DNA of 64,000 nt from Vibrio kanaloae. GTDB taxonomy: Bacteria; Pseudomonadota; Gammaproteobacteria; Enterobacterales; Vibrionaceae. The notes beneath the pieces are model-generated. The model had not been told where the DNA came from, ran no database searches, and saw only the letters and a program-made list of their open reading frames with translations. The stretch lies in assembly GCF_024347535.1 (NCBI RefSeq), contig NZ_AP025497.1, positions 1,860,001-1,924,000 of the forward strand. Direction: 5' to 3'. The stretch's first letter is position 1, and each line of letters opens with the position of its first letter. This document shows positions 25,621 through 35,040 of the stretch, piece after piece. A program made the position numbers and the translations under genes.

Positions 25621-28281
25621 TTACTCAGAGTCTTGTTCGCTATCACTTTCAGAGTCAGAAGCATCTGATGCTTGCTCTTCACTTGATTCTGCAACTTCAG
25701 CGTTGATAGTTTCAGCATTTGCTTCTTCAGCTTCGCCTTCGACAATCTCAGCTTCTTCTACTTCGTCGATACGTTGTAGACCTACAACATTCTCGTCTCC
25801 AGCAGTACGAATCAGTGTTACACCTTGAGTGTTACGACCGACTTGGCTTACTTCCGCGACGTAAGTACGTACCAATGTACCTGCGTCAGTGATCATCATC
25901 ATCTCATCGCCTTCTTCAACTTGAACCGCACCAACAACCGGGCCATTACGTTCAGAGACTTTGATAGATACTACACCTTGAGTTGCACGACCTTTCGTTG
26001 GGTATTCAGCTAGTTCAGTACGCTTACCGTAACCGTTTTGCGTCACAGTTAAGATATCGCCTTCATTTGAAGGAACAATCAATGAAACCACTTGATCGTT
26101 TTCTGGAAGCTTCATACCACGAACACCAGAGGCAGTACGACCCATTGCTCGTACTTTGTCCTCATTAAAGCGGACAACCTTGCCCGATTGAGAGAACAGC
26201 ATAATGTCGCTATCACCATTAGTAATATCAACGCCAATCAATGAATCGTCGTCGCGTAAATTAACAGCAATTAGGCCATTAGCACGTACGTTTGCGAATT
26301 GATCCAGAGGTGTCTTTTTAACAGTACCGTCGCCTGTTGCCATGAAGATGAATTTCTCGCTAGAGAACTCAGAAACACGCAGAATAGCCGTAATACGCTC
26401 ACCTTCTTCTAGAGGAAGAATGTTAATGATAGGCTTACCACGAGCTGTGCGGCTTGCTAACGGTAGTTGGTAAACTTTCAGACGGTATGTCTTACCACGT
26501 GTAGAGAAACATAAGATGTTATCATGAGTATTAGCGACAAGCAGACGCTCAATGTAATCCTCATCTTTCATCTTAGTTGCACTCTTACCTTTACCACCAC
26601 GATGCTGGGATTCGTAATCGCTTAGGATTTGGTACTTAACGTAACCTGCGTTAGAAAGCGTTACTACAACGTCTTCTTGAGCAATCAGCTCTTCCATATC
26701 GATATCATGAACTGCCGTTGTGATTTCTGTTCGACGTTCGTCGCCATAGATTTCACGTACCGCTTCAAGTTCTTCACGGATAACTTCCATCAAACGCTCA
26801 GTGCTTGCAAGGATATGCATTAGCTCAGCGATTTCTTCTAGAAGTGCTTTGTACTCATCTAGAATCTTCTCGTGCTCAAGGCCAGTTAGGCGGTGAAGAC
26901 GAAGTTCTAGAATAGCTTGTGCTTGTGTTTCCGTTAGGAAGTATTGGCCATCGCGGATGCCGTATTGGTCTTCCAACCAATCAGGACGAGCCGCATCAGT
27001 ACCAGCACGTTCAAGCATGGAAGCAACGTTACCAAGATCCCATCCGCGCGCCACTAAGCCAGCTTTTGCTTCAGCTGGTGTTGGAGCGTTACGGATAAGC
27101 TCGATGATTTCATCGATGTTAGCCAGTGCTAGAGACAGTGCTTCAAGGATGTGTGCACGGTCACGCGCTTTCTTCAGCTCAAAGATAGTACGACGAGTCA
27201 CTACTTCGCGACGGTGGTCTACGAAGCACTTAAGCATATCTTTGATGTTGAACAACTGTGGTTGACCGTTGTTCAACGCAACCATGTTGATGCCGAAAGT
27301 CGTTTGCAGTTGAGTCTGTGAGTAAAGGTTGTTCAGAACAACTTCACCTACAGCATCACGCTTACATTCAATAACAATACGCATACCATCTTTATCAGAT
27401 TCGTCACGTAGAGCGCTGATGCCTTCAACTTTCTTATCTTTAACCAGTTCAGCTATCTTCTCGATCAAACGAGCTTTGTTTACTTGGTAAGGAATTTCAG
27501 TAACGATAATGGTTTCTTTACCATTATTTTCTACTTCAATATTCGCTTTTGAACGCATGTAAACTTTACCGCGGCCAGTCTTATAAGCATCAACGATGCC
27601 TTTACGACCACTGATAAGTGCTGCTGTCGGGAAATCAGGACCAGGGATATAGTCCATTAGCTCATCAATAGTAATATCTTCATTATTGATAAATGCTAAA
27701 CAGCCATCAACAACTTCACCAAGGTTGTGTGGTGGGATGTTAGTAGCCATACCTACTGCGATACCAGAAGCACCGTTTACCAATAGATTAGGAATTTTTG
27801 TAGGAAGTACTGCTGGAATTTGCTCTGTACCATCGTAGTTCGGTACGTAATCCACAGTTTCCTTATCAAGGTCAGCCAGGAGCTCGTGAGCAATTTTCGC
27901 CATACGAACTTCGGTATAACGCATTGCAGCCGCGGAGTCGCCATCGATAGAACCAAAGTTACCTTGGCCATCAACTAGCATATAACGCAGTGAGAACGGT
28001 TGAGCCATACGAACAATCGTATCGTATACCGCACTATCACCATGCGGGTGGTATTTACCGATTACATCACCTACTACACGAGCAGACTTTTTATATGGTT
28101 TGTTCCAATCATTACCTAGTACATTCATCGCGAACAAAACGCGGCGGTGTACAGGCTTTAGGCCATCACGCACATCTGGAAGGGCACGACCAACGATGAC
28201 GGACATCGCGTAGTCTAGGTATGAACCTCTAAGCTCATCTTCAATATTTACGGGCGTGATCTCTTTCGCTAGATCGCTCAT
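25621..28281 (-). CDS. gyrA: DNA gyrase subunit A
   Basis: The 886-residue A subunit of DNA gyrase, which breaks and rejoins DNA to introduce negative supercoils. The catalytic tyrosine is Y122 (AMRYTEVRM). The quinolone-resistance-determining region reads [11 protein letters not shown] with S83 and D87, the wild-type susceptible residues. The GyrA box and C-terminal beta-pinwheel are present, followed by a very acidic Glu/Ser/Asp tail (about residues 830-886). The gene is monocistronic with its own terminator. Confidence 0.98.
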   Translation of the reverse strand: MSDLAKEITPVNIEDELRGSYLDYAMSVIVGRALPDVRDGLKPVHRRVLFAMNVLGNDWNKPYKKSARVVGDVIGKYHPHGDSAVYDTIVRMAQPFSLRYMLVDGQGNFGSIDGDSAAAMRYTEVRMAKIAHELLADLDKETVDYVPNYDGTEQIPAVLPTKIPNLLVNGASGIAVGMATNIPPHNLGEVVDGCLAFINNEDITIDELMDYIPGPDFPTAALISGRKGIVDAYKTGRGKVYMRSKANIEVENNGKETIIVTEIPYQVNKARLIEKIAELVKDKKVEGISALRDESDKDGMRIVIECKRDAVGEVVLNNLYSQTQLQTTFGINMVALNNGQPQLFNIKDMLKCFVDHRREVVTRRTIFELKKARDRAHILEALSLALANIDEIIELIRNAPTPAEAKAGLVARGWDLGNVASMLERAGTDAARPDWLEDQYGIRDGQYFLTETQAQAILELRLHRLTGLEHEKILDEYKALLEEIAELMHILASTERLMEVIREELEAVREIYGDERRTEITTAVHDIDMEELIAQEDVVVTLSNAGYVKYQILSDYESQHRGGKGKSATKMKDEDYIERLLVANTHDNILCFSTRGKTYRLKVYQLPLASRTARGKPIINILPLEEGERITAILRVSEFSSEKFIFMATGDGTVKKTPLDQFANVRANGLIAVNLRDDDSLIGVDITNGDSDIMLFSQSGKVVRFNEDKVRAMGRTASGVRGMKLPENDQVVSLIVPSNEGDILTVTQNGYGKRTELAEYPTKGRATQGVVSIKVSERNGPVVGAVQVEEGDEMMMITDAGTLVRTYVAEVSQVGRNTQGVTLIRTAGDENVVGLQRIDEVEEAEIVEGEAEEANAETINAEVAESSEEQASDASDSESDSEQDSE

Positions 28282-28573
28282 AGAGCCATTTTCCCTCTAT
28301 AGTCAGATCGTATTTTTGAATACGTATAAGACCGAAAAATATAACACAAATTTACCTACGGAGGCATCACTTTCCCTCTCCTTTTACCATCTTGTGACCC
28401 TTGTAGCCAATCAATTGATGAGAAATTGCACCTCCGCGTCATATCTCGCTGAAACATGGTCACTTTACACCCAATAAATTAGCAAAATTGTAGATCTTCT
28501 GGTCAAGGCGAAAAGGCAAGCTATAATGCCTGCAATTTCATGGATGCATTATTTAACTTGGAAATGCCCGATT

Positions 28574-29284
28574 ATGACTAAATCACAGAATGTAGACCCA
28601 GCAGAAATCAAGAAATTCGAAGACATGGCATCACGCTGGTGGGATCTAGAAGGCGAGTTTAAGCCATTACATCAGATCAACCCACTTCGCCTAAATTATG
28701 TACTAGAGAAAACCGAAGGCCTGTTTGGCAAGAAAGTACTCGATGTTGGCTGCGGCGGTGGCATTTTGGCTGAAAGCATGGCCGTTGAAGGCGCAGTAGT
28801 GACAGGTCTAGACATGGGTAAAGAGCCGCTTGAAGTAGCTCGCTTGCATGCATTAGAAACCGGTACCAAGCTAGATTACATTCAGAGCACAATCGAAGAC
28901 CACGCAGAAGAAAACCCACAAACTTACGATGTGGTGACTTGTATGGAAATGTTAGAGCACGTTCCTGACCCACAATCGGTGATTAACGCATGTTCAAAGT
29001 TAGTGAAACCTGGCGGCCACGTATTCTTTTCTACCTTGAACCGGAATTTCAAATCTTACTTGTTTGCAATTGTTGGTGCGGAGAAGCTATTAAAGATCGT
29101 TCCAAAGGGCACTCACGAACACGAGAAGTTCATTCGCCCTGCTGAACTTATCAAGATGATTGATAACACACCGCTGCAAGAATTAGGGATTACAGGGCTG
29201 CACTACAACCCATTGACGGACACTTACCGTTTAGGGATAAATGTAGACGTTAACTACATCGTTCACACCCAGAATTTCGCCTAA
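28574..29284 (+). CDS. ubiG: Ubiquinone biosynthesis O-methyltransferase UbiG
   Basis: A 236-residue SAM-dependent methyltransferase carrying out both O-methylations of ubiquinone synthesis. The SAM-binding motif I is [13 protein letters not shown], motif II lies around [12 protein letters not shown], and [15 protein letters not shown] is motif III. The N-terminal [10 protein letters not shown] and [16 protein letters not shown] are UbiG marks. The ATG at 28574 (MTKSQNVD) is chosen; an upstream frame to 28526 has no good start. It diverges from gyrA across a 292-bp gap that I see as promoter DNA only. Confidence 0.95.
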   Translation: MTKSQNVDPAEIKKFEDMASRWWDLEGEFKPLHQINPLRLNYVLEKTEGLFGKKVLDVGCGGGILAESMAVEGAVVTGLDMGKEPLEVARLHALETGTKLDYIQSTIEDHAEENPQTYDVVTCMEMLEHVPDPQSVINACSKLVKPGGHVFFSTLNRNFKSYLFAIVGAEKLLKIVPKGTHEHEKFIRPAELIKMIDNTPLQELGITGLHYNPLTDTYRLGINVDVNYIVHTQNFA

Positions 29285-29338
29285 AAAATATCGACACCCC
29301 AACCGTAAAATTATTTAGCAAATAGGCTCACGAAAAAG

Positions 29339-29370
29339 GTTGCAATTAACATAAGTTTGCGACTTTTTTC
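29339..29370 (+). terminator. Terminator after ubiG
   Basis: GTTGCAA (29339-29345) pairs with TTGCGAC (29357-29363) with one G-U pair, followed by six T residues. Confidence 0.7.
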
Positions 29371-29581
29371 AGTCTAAATTTCGTGCGCTAGCTTCCATTT
29401 TGACCACCTCGATTTAAATTTAATCGTCTAAAATCCGTCGCCTATTTTGCTCAAAGATCAAGGGATTTTTTTTTATGGGCGAGCAAAAATAAAGCATCAT
29501 GAAAAACCGAATTTTATACAATCAAGTCGCATCTAACTTCATCAGTTAGTGGTTACTTACAGTTTTTTTTCAATCCACCAC

Positions 29582-29590
29582 TTATCCACA
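29582..29590. promoter_or_regulatory. DnaA box upstream of nrdA
   Basis: TTATCCACA is an exact match to the DnaA consensus (TTATNCACA). It is about 200 bp upstream of nrdA. In E. coli, DnaA boxes upstream of nrdAB tie its transcription to the replication cycle. Confidence 0.6.
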
Positions 29591-29659
29591 AGCACTCCCA
29601 TTTCTTTACCTTGAAAAATATCGGATGTAGCACTATCTTGTAACCCAACAAACAAATGA

Positions 29660-29695
29660 CCCCTATATGTTGTGTTTGAACTACAATGTATGGGT
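29660..29695. promoter_or_regulatory. Possible tandem NrdR boxes upstream of nrdA
   Basis: CCCTATATGTTGTGT (29661-29675) resembles one NrdR box, with a good right half. ACTACAATGTATGGGT (29680-29695) is a weaker second copy, about two helical turns away. NrdR represses ribonucleotide reductase genes through paired boxes. The match of the second copy is poor. Confidence 0.35.
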
Positions 29696-29706
29696 AGACC
29701 AAGATC

Positions 29707-29765
29707 ACAAGGCCGGAACGTAATTTACAAAAATTACACAGAAACACACAAAAACACGGCCTTGT
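29707..29765 (+). repeat. Nested inverted repeats in the nrdA leader
   Basis: ACAAGGCCG (29707-29715) is an exact reverse complement of CGGCCTTGT (29757-29765), giving a 9-bp outer stem. An inner stem GTAATTT/AAATTAC (29720-29737, 4-nt loop) lies inside. The structure ends 27 bp before the nrdA ATG, so it is either an mRNA 5' structure or an operator pair. Confidence 0.5.
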
Positions 29766-29792
29766 TCAGTTTTGTTAGGGAAATTAAGCAGA

Positions 29793-32075
29793 ATGAACCA
29801 ACAACTTACTGTTACCAAGCGTAACGGGCGCAAAGAAACTATCGATCTAGAGAAGATCCATCGCGTGATCACATGGGCAGCTGAAGGCTTGCACAATGTT
29901 TCTGTATCACAAGTAGAATTGAAAGCTCACATTCAGTTTTACAATGGCATCACCACAACTGACATTCATGAAACAATCATCAAGTCAGCAGCGGATTTAA
30001 TCTCTGAAGAGACTCCTGATTATCAATATCTAGCAGCACGCCTGTCAGTATTCCACCTACGTAAAAAAGCATACGGTGAATACGAGCCGCCTGCGCTTTA
30101 TGACCACGTGGCAAAACTGGTTGATATGGGTAAGTACGATAAACACCTAATGGAAGACTACACGAAAGCTGAGTTCGACGAGCTTGACGAGTATATCGAC
30201 CACAAACGTGACTTAGACTTTTCTTATGCAGCGGTTAAGCAGCTTGAAGGTAAATACTTCGTGCAAAACCGCGTAACAAAAGAAATCTACGAGAGTGCTC
30301 AGTTCCTTTACATCCTAGTTGCTGCGTGTCTATTCGCTAAATACCCGAAATCGACTCGTCTTGACTACATCAAACGTTTCTACGACGCATCGTCTACGTT
30401 TAAGATTTCTCTACCTACACCGATCATGTCTGGTGTACGCACACCTACTCGTCAATTCAGTTCTTGTGTACTGATCGAATGTGGTGACAGCCTAGATTCA
30501 ATCAACGCAACAGCAAGCTCAATTGTTCGTTACGTGTCGCAACGTGCTGGTATTGGTATTAACGCAGGTCGTATTCGTGCGATTGGTTCTGAGATCCGCA
30601 ATGGTGAAGCGTTCCACACTGGCTGTATCCCTTTCTACAAATACTTCCAAACAGCAGTGAAATGTTGTTCTCAAGGTGGTGTTCGTGGTGGTGCAGCAAC
30701 TGTGTTCTACCCACTATGGCACGGTGAAGTTCAGTCTCTATTAGTACTGAAAAACAACCGCGGTGTTGAAGAGAATCGTGTTCGTCATATGGACTACGGT
30801 GTGCAGCTGAACAAGCTTATGTACTCTCGACTTGTGCAAGGTGGCAACATCAGCCTATTCTCTCCGTCAGACGTACCAGGCCTTTACGATGCGTTCTTCG
30901 AAAATCAAGACCGTTTTGAAGAGCTATACGTTAAGTATGAAAACGATCCTTCAGTAAAACGCGAAACAGTCAAAGCCGTTGAGCTATTCTCTCTGCTAAT
31001 GCAAGAGCGTGCTTCTACTGGTCGTATCTACATTCAGAACGTTGACCACTGTAATACACACAGCCCGTTTGATTCTGAGGTAGCACCAGTTCGTCAATCG
31101 AACCTATGTTTAGAAATCGCGCTACCAACTAAGCCGCTTTCTAACGTAGAAGATAACGAAGGCGAAATTGCATTATGTACGCTTTCAGCATTCAACCTTG
31201 GTGCAATCAACGAGCTTGATGACCTAGCAGAGCTTTCTGAATTGGTTGTTCGTGCCCTAGATGCGCTCCTTGATTACCAAGACTACCCGCTTCCAGCTGC
31301 ATACAAGTCAACAATGAACCGCCGTACTTTAGGTGTGGGTGTAATCAACTACGCATACTACCTAGCTAAAAATGGTGTTAAGTACTCTGACGGCAGTGCA
31401 AATGGCCTGACTCACCGCACATTTGAAGCAATTCAATACCACTTGCTAAAAGCATCTGTTGACTTAGCGAAAGAGCAAGGTCGTTGCCCATCTTTCCACG
31501 AGACCAACTACGCGAAAGGCCTACTGCCAATCGATACTTACAAAAAGGATATCGACTTAGTATGTGAAGAGCCATTGCACTACGATTGGGATTCTCTACG
31601 TGAAGAGATCATGGAGCACGGTCTGCGTAACTCTACGCTAACAGCACTTATGCCTTCTGAGACATCGTCTCAAATCTCGAACGCAACTAACGGTATCGAG
31701 CCACCACGTGGCTATGTCTCAGTGAAAGCATCGAAAGATGGCATCCTGAAGCAAGTAGTTCCTGATTTCCTAAATCTTAAAGAGAACTACGAGCTGCTTT
31801 GGAACATTGGTTCTAACGATGGTTACCTGCACTTAGTAGGTATCATGCAAAAATTCGTTGACCAAGCTATCTCTGCAAACACTAACTATGATCCAAGTAT
31901 TTACGGCAGCGGTAAAGTACCAATGAAGCAACTGCTTCAAGACCTACTAACAGCGTACAAGTACGGTGTTAAGACGCTTTACTACCATAACACTCGTGAT
32001 GGTGCTAAAGACGACCAAGGCGATGCAGTTCAAGTGCCGGAAGAAGATTGTGAAGGCGGCGGTTGTAAGATATAA
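29793..32075 (+). CDS. nrdA: Ribonucleoside-diphosphate reductase, alpha subunit (class Ia)
   Basis: The 760-residue large subunit reducing ribonucleoside diphosphates to deoxy forms. The N-terminal ATP-cone (QLTVTKRNGRKETI) senses the ATP/dATP ratio. Active-site cysteines lie in the RQFSSCVLIECG and VRQSNLCLEI regions. The C-terminal redox pair is in CEGGGCKI, which is re-reduced by thioredoxin or glutaredoxin. The ATG at 29793 (MNQQLTVTK) gives the expected length. It is followed by nrdB and yfaE in the same direction. Confidence 0.97.
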   Translation: MNQQLTVTKRNGRKETIDLEKIHRVITWAAEGLHNVSVSQVELKAHIQFYNGITTTDIHETIIKSAADLISEETPDYQYLAARLSVFHLRKKAYGEYEPPALYDHVAKLVDMGKYDKHLMEDYTKAEFDELDEYIDHKRDLDFSYAAVKQLEGKYFVQNRVTKEIYESAQFLYILVAACLFAKYPKSTRLDYIKRFYDASSTFKISLPTPIMSGVRTPTRQFSSCVLIECGDSLDSINATASSIVRYVSQRAGIGINAGRIRAIGSEIRNGEAFHTGCIPFYKYFQTAVKCCSQGGVRGGAATVFYPLWHGEVQSLLVLKNNRGVEENRVRHMDYGVQLNKLMYSRLVQGGNISLFSPSDVPGLYDAFFENQDRFEELYVKYENDPSVKRETVKAVELFSLLMQERASTGRIYIQNVDHCNTHSPFDSEVAPVRQSNLCLEIALPTKPLSNVEDNEGEIALCTLSAFNLGAINELDDLAELSELVVRALDALLDYQDYPLPAAYKSTMNRRTLGVGVINYAYYLAKNGVKYSDGSANGLTHRTFEAIQYHLLKASVDLAKEQGRCPSFHETNYAKGLLPIDTYKKDIDLVCEEPLHYDWDSLREEIMEHGLRNSTLTALMPSETSSQISNATNGIEPPRGYVSVKASKDGILKQVVPDFLNLKENYELLWNIGSNDGYLHLVGIMQKFVDQAISANTNYDPSIYGSGKVPMKQLLQDLLTAYKYGVKTLYYHNTRDGAKDDQGDAVQVPEEDCEGGGCKI

Positions 32076-32093
32076 ACTGCAATAAACATTAAG

Positions 32094-32122
32094 ACCCCAG
32101 AGAAGTTATCTTCTCTGGGTTT
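32094..32122 (+). other. Hairpin between nrdA and nrdB
   Basis: CCCAGAGAAG-TTAT-CTTCTCTGGG is a perfect 10-bp stem with a tetraloop (about 32096-32119), followed by only three T residues. It may be a partial terminator or a stabiliser that sets the NrdA:NrdB ratio. Confidence 0.6.
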
Positions 32123-32176
32123 AAAGCATTAACAGGGTCCGTTTTATTACGGATCTTTAAAGGATTTGAGGCATTT

Positions 32177-33310
32177 ATGGCTTACAGTACTTTTTCTCAG
32201 AAAAAAAATGATCAACTAAAAGAACCAATGTTCTTAGGTCAGTCGGTAAACGTTGCACGTTATGACCAACAAAAATTCGAGATCTTCGAAAAGCTTATCG
32301 AGAAGCAGCTTTCTTTCTTCTGGCGTCCAGAAGAAGTAGACGTGTCTAGCGACCGTATCGACTACAACAAGCTACCTGATCATGAAAAGCACATCTTCAT
32401 CTCTAACTTGAAGTACCAAACGCTTCTAGATTCTATCCAAGGCCGCAGCCCTAACGTTGCCCTGCTTCCATTGGTATCTCTACCAGAAGTGGAAACTTGG
32501 ATTGAAACTTGGTCTTTCTCTGAAACGATTCACTCTCGTTCTTACACGCACATCATCCGTAACATCGTGAATGATCCAGGCGTAGTATTCGACGACATCG
32601 TTGAAAACGAAGAGATTCTGAAGCGTGCGAAAGACATCGCGTTTTACTACGACGATTTGATCAAGCTAACGGCAGACTACCATCGCTACGGCGAAGGCAA
32701 CCACAGCATCAACGGCGAAGACGTTAAGATTTCACTTCATGACCTGAAGAAGAAACTTTACCTATGCCTAATGTCTGTAAACGCACTAGAAGCAATCCGT
32801 TTCTACGTGAGCTTTGCATGTTCATTTGCATTCGCTGAGCGTGAGCTAATGGAAGGTAACGCTAAAATCATCAAGCTAATCGCTCGTGATGAAGCGCTTC
32901 ACCTAACTGGTACTCAGCACATGATCAACTTGCTACGTAACGGTCAAGACGACTTCGCATTCATGCAAATCGCTGAAGAGTGCAAGCAAGAGTGTTTTGA
33001 CCTATTCAAAGAAGCAGCCGAGCAAGAGAAAGAGTGGGCAGAATACCTATTCAAAGATGGCTCTATGATAGGTCTGAACAAAGACATTCTTTGCCAATAC
33101 GTTGAGTACATTACCAATATCCGCATGCAGGCTGTTGGTCTAGGTACCGCTTACCCAGCAGCAACGTCGAACCCAATTCCATGGATCAATGCTTGGTTGT
33201 CTTCAGATAACGTTCAAGTTGCTCCACAAGAAGCAGAAATCAGTTCTTACCTAGTTGGCCAAATCGACAACGAAGTAAAAGCTGACGACTTTGAAGGGTT
33301 TGAGCTGTAA
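32177..33310 (+). CDS. nrdB: Ribonucleoside-diphosphate reductase, beta subunit (class Ia)
   Basis: The 377-residue small subunit housing the diiron-tyrosyl radical cofactor. Iron ligands visible include D85, E116 and H119, with the radical tyrosine at Y123 (Y122 in E. coli numbering without the initiator Met). Later ligands lie in [13 protein letters not shown]. The stop codon overlaps the yfaE start (TAATG), so the ferredoxin is translationally coupled. Confidence 0.97.
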   Translation: MAYSTFSQKKNDQLKEPMFLGQSVNVARYDQQKFEIFEKLIEKQLSFFWRPEEVDVSSDRIDYNKLPDHEKHIFISNLKYQTLLDSIQGRSPNVALLPLVSLPEVETWIETWSFSETIHSRSYTHIIRNIVNDPGVVFDDIVENEEILKRAKDIAFYYDDLIKLTADYHRYGEGNHSINGEDVKISLHDLKKKLYLCLMSVNALEAIRFYVSFACSFAFAERELMEGNAKIIKLIARDEALHLTGTQHMINLLRNGQDDFAFMQIAEECKQECFDLFKEAAEQEKEWAEYLFKDGSMIGLNKDILCQYVEYITNIRMQAVGLGTAYPAATSNPIPWINAWLSSDNVQVAPQEAEISSYLVGQIDNEVKADDFEGFEL

Positions 33311-33588
33311 TGCCAACAATCAAAATCAACAAGCTGACTTCTATTGAATCTAACCCTTCAAACACTCTATTGGAAACAATGGAACAAGCGGGGTTAGAGC
33401 CAGAATACAACTGCCGAGATGGCCACTGTGGCGCTTGCCGTTGCACGTTGGATTCTGGAGAGGTCGAGTACGTTGGTTTTGCTATGGCTTACACGCAAGG
33501 TAATGAAATATTGCCTTGTATCTGTAAAGCAAAGACTGAGCTATCGCTGAGTAACGTTATTCATAGAAACAAGCAAAAACGCGCATAA
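33310..33588 (+). CDS. yfaE: YfaE, 2Fe-2S ferredoxin maintaining NrdB
   Basis: A 92-residue plant-type [2Fe-2S] ferredoxin with cluster cysteines C35, C40, C43 and C70 (NCRDGHCGACRC and LPCICKA). YfaE delivers electrons to NrdB to regenerate and maintain the diiron-tyrosyl cofactor. It overlaps nrdB by one base and is followed by a strong terminator. Confidence 0.95.
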   Translation: MPTIKINKLTSIESNPSNTLLETMEQAGLEPEYNCRDGHCGACRCTLDSGEVEYVGFAMAYTQGNEILPCICKAKTELSLSNVIHRNKQKRA

Positions 33589-33635
33589 GCCAACTGGCTT
33601 TAGGTCGCTTTGTTCGAATATCTTCAATAAGAATT

Positions 33636-33675
33636 AAAAAGGGTCCGCTTCCTTTAGGAATGCGGACCCTTTTCT
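33636..33675 (+). terminator. Terminator after nrdAB-yfaE
   Basis: AAAGGGTCCGC and GCGGACCCTTT form a long GC-rich stem ending in TTTT. The flanking A-run also lets it work on the minus strand. Confidence 0.9.
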
Positions 33676-33760
33676 ATTTATGTATTTAGATATCTGAAAC
33701 AACTCATACATCACTCAGCCAAAGTCTTCCTGTTGGCTTGCGTCATACAAAGCCAAACGT

Positions 33761-34276
33761 TTATTGCTGAGTCAGGTTAAGAGTCACAGAGCCAATATAA
33801 CAAGCGCTTCGGCACTCTCCACAGCCGTTACACTTATCTTTGTCCACTGTAGGCAACTCCCCTGCTTCGATTTGAATCGCACTTGCTGAACAAGCAGCTT
33901 GGCATGCTGAACAGTCCATTTGCATGTAGTTATTACAGCTATCAGCAAAGCTAGGCTTGAGGTCGATATAAGGCGTGACTGTTGGATGAAGTGCGCCAGT
34001 CGGACACACTTCAGTGCATTTGTTACACATAGAACAACTGTTGTAATCCAAATTCAGCAGCGCACTGCCCTCTAGCATCCCAATAACGCTATTCGGACAC
34101 GCTTGCTCACACAGCTCGCAACCGTCGCAAAGACGCTCAAACAGCACCTCATCGACCGCTCTTGGCGGCCTTGCGTGCAAGCGCTGTGATACCTCTTCAT
34201 AATTCGCGGCTGCTTTAACCGGTTTAGAAAGTCGAGTTAAGAAACCGCGCCTATTTGAGTTTATTTGTTCAGACAT
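33761..34276 (-). CDS. napF: NapF-like ferredoxin-type protein
   Basis: A 171-residue cytoplasmic iron-sulphur protein. Its cysteine groups are CDGCELCEQACP, CSMCNKCTEVCP, a middle group CSACQAAC, and CNGCGECRSAC near the end. The N-terminus has an RRGFLTRL stretch seen in NapF but no hydrophobic signal, so it stays in the cytoplasm. NapF proteins help load iron-sulphur clusters into molybdoenzymes. It is translated from the overlapping stop-start (TAATG) after the TorD-type chaperone and opposite dmsABC, so it probably serves that reductase. No nap operon is in the window. Confidence 0.85.
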   Translation of the reverse strand: MSEQINSNRRGFLTRLSKPVKAAANYEEVSQRLHARPPRAVDEVLFERLCDGCELCEQACPNSVIGMLEGSALLNLDYNSCSMCNKCTEVCPTGALHPTVTPYIDLKPSFADSCNNYMQMDCSACQAACSASAIQIEAGELPTVDKDKCNGCGECRSACYIGSVTLNLTQQ

Positions 34277-34842
34277 TAGTCGATATATAACTTTTTAGTA
34301 GCAACATTTAAATTATATTCAGATGTTAATTTATTAAGCCAATTTATTACATCACTTGATAGCTTCTTATAAAATGATAAATCTGATGATGTATTTAATT
34401 TATCTAAATAAGTAGAAGACCAAGGTAATAAGTGACACTCCAGCAATTCACGGGCTGAATCGATATTATTGTTTTCTAACAAATACGTATGGGCGAATAA
34501 CATTAAACCAAATTGATCTTCTGGCTCTCTTAACCCCGTGTCTAATTCAATCTGATTCAATTCTAAAAACTGGCGATACTCAACCGTAGAAGCGCCGAAC
34601 ACAACGCGGTCTTTATCTAGGTACACAGAACCCCAAGGCGGAGCTGGCATGTCTCCAACGCCTTCAAACAGGCGGCTGAACTCTGCTGCGAGCGCATCTT
34701 CGTCTTCGCCTCTCAATGCCTGTAAGCATTCTTCAGAGAGCACTTCGCTCTCAACCAAAGCTTCAACAATGGTGACCAACTGCTCTTTACTTGTCGCTTG
34801 ATAAAATAGCGAACCCAATAATTTATGCGTATCGATAATCAT
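34276..34842 (-). CDS. TorD/DmsD-family molybdoenzyme chaperone
   Basis: A 188-residue all-helical cytosolic chaperone. It has the family region around EFSRLFEGVGDMPAPPWGSVYLD and the later DQFGLMLFAHTYLLE and CHLLPWSSTYLDKL segments. Such proteins bind the Tat signal of DmsA or TorA until the molybdenum cofactor is inserted. The gene diverges from dmsA and overlaps the napF-like gene by one base, forming a chaperone/cluster-loading pair. It could be called dmsD, but paralogue assignment is not certain. Confidence 0.88.
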   Translation of the reverse strand: MIIDTHKLLGSLFYQATSKEQLVTIVEALVESEVLSEECLQALRGEDEDALAAEFSRLFEGVGDMPAPPWGSVYLDKDRVVFGASTVEYRQFLELNQIELDTGLREPEDQFGLMLFAHTYLLENNNIDSARELLECHLLPWSSTYLDKLNTSSDLSFYKKLSSDVINWLNKLTSEYNLNVATKKLYID

Positions 34843-34949
34843 TATTATTTATACCGTTGTAGGTTTAAAGATAATTATATAAATAAGGCGATTTAATTCT
34901 TTGATCTATTTTATACATTCGATTAATAAGATTTAAATTTCGCTCTTAT

Positions 34950-34963
34950 TTGATGCCAGTCAA
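34950..34963. promoter_or_regulatory. FNR-like site between torD-like gene and dmsA
   Basis: TTGAT-GCCA-GTCAA matches 9 of 10 positions of the FNR consensus with correct spacing. It lies about 85 bp upstream of the dmsA start and 110 bp from the divergent chaperone gene. Confidence 0.6.
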
Positions 34964-35040
34964 TCAACAATCCGAAATAAAAACACAAATAACAAACTAC
35001 CTATAAAGTGCTAGTCATCAATAGCAAAAGGCATCTTAGA

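Noticed and set aside
25983-27265. Several open frames opposite gyrA
   Set aside because: They are shadows of the gyrA reading frame, with no start signals and biased composition from the antisense of a conserved gene.
29720-29737. GTAATTT/AAATTAC stem as a terminator before nrdA
   Set aside because: It is AT-rich and lacks a T-run; it is better explained as part of the larger leader fold.
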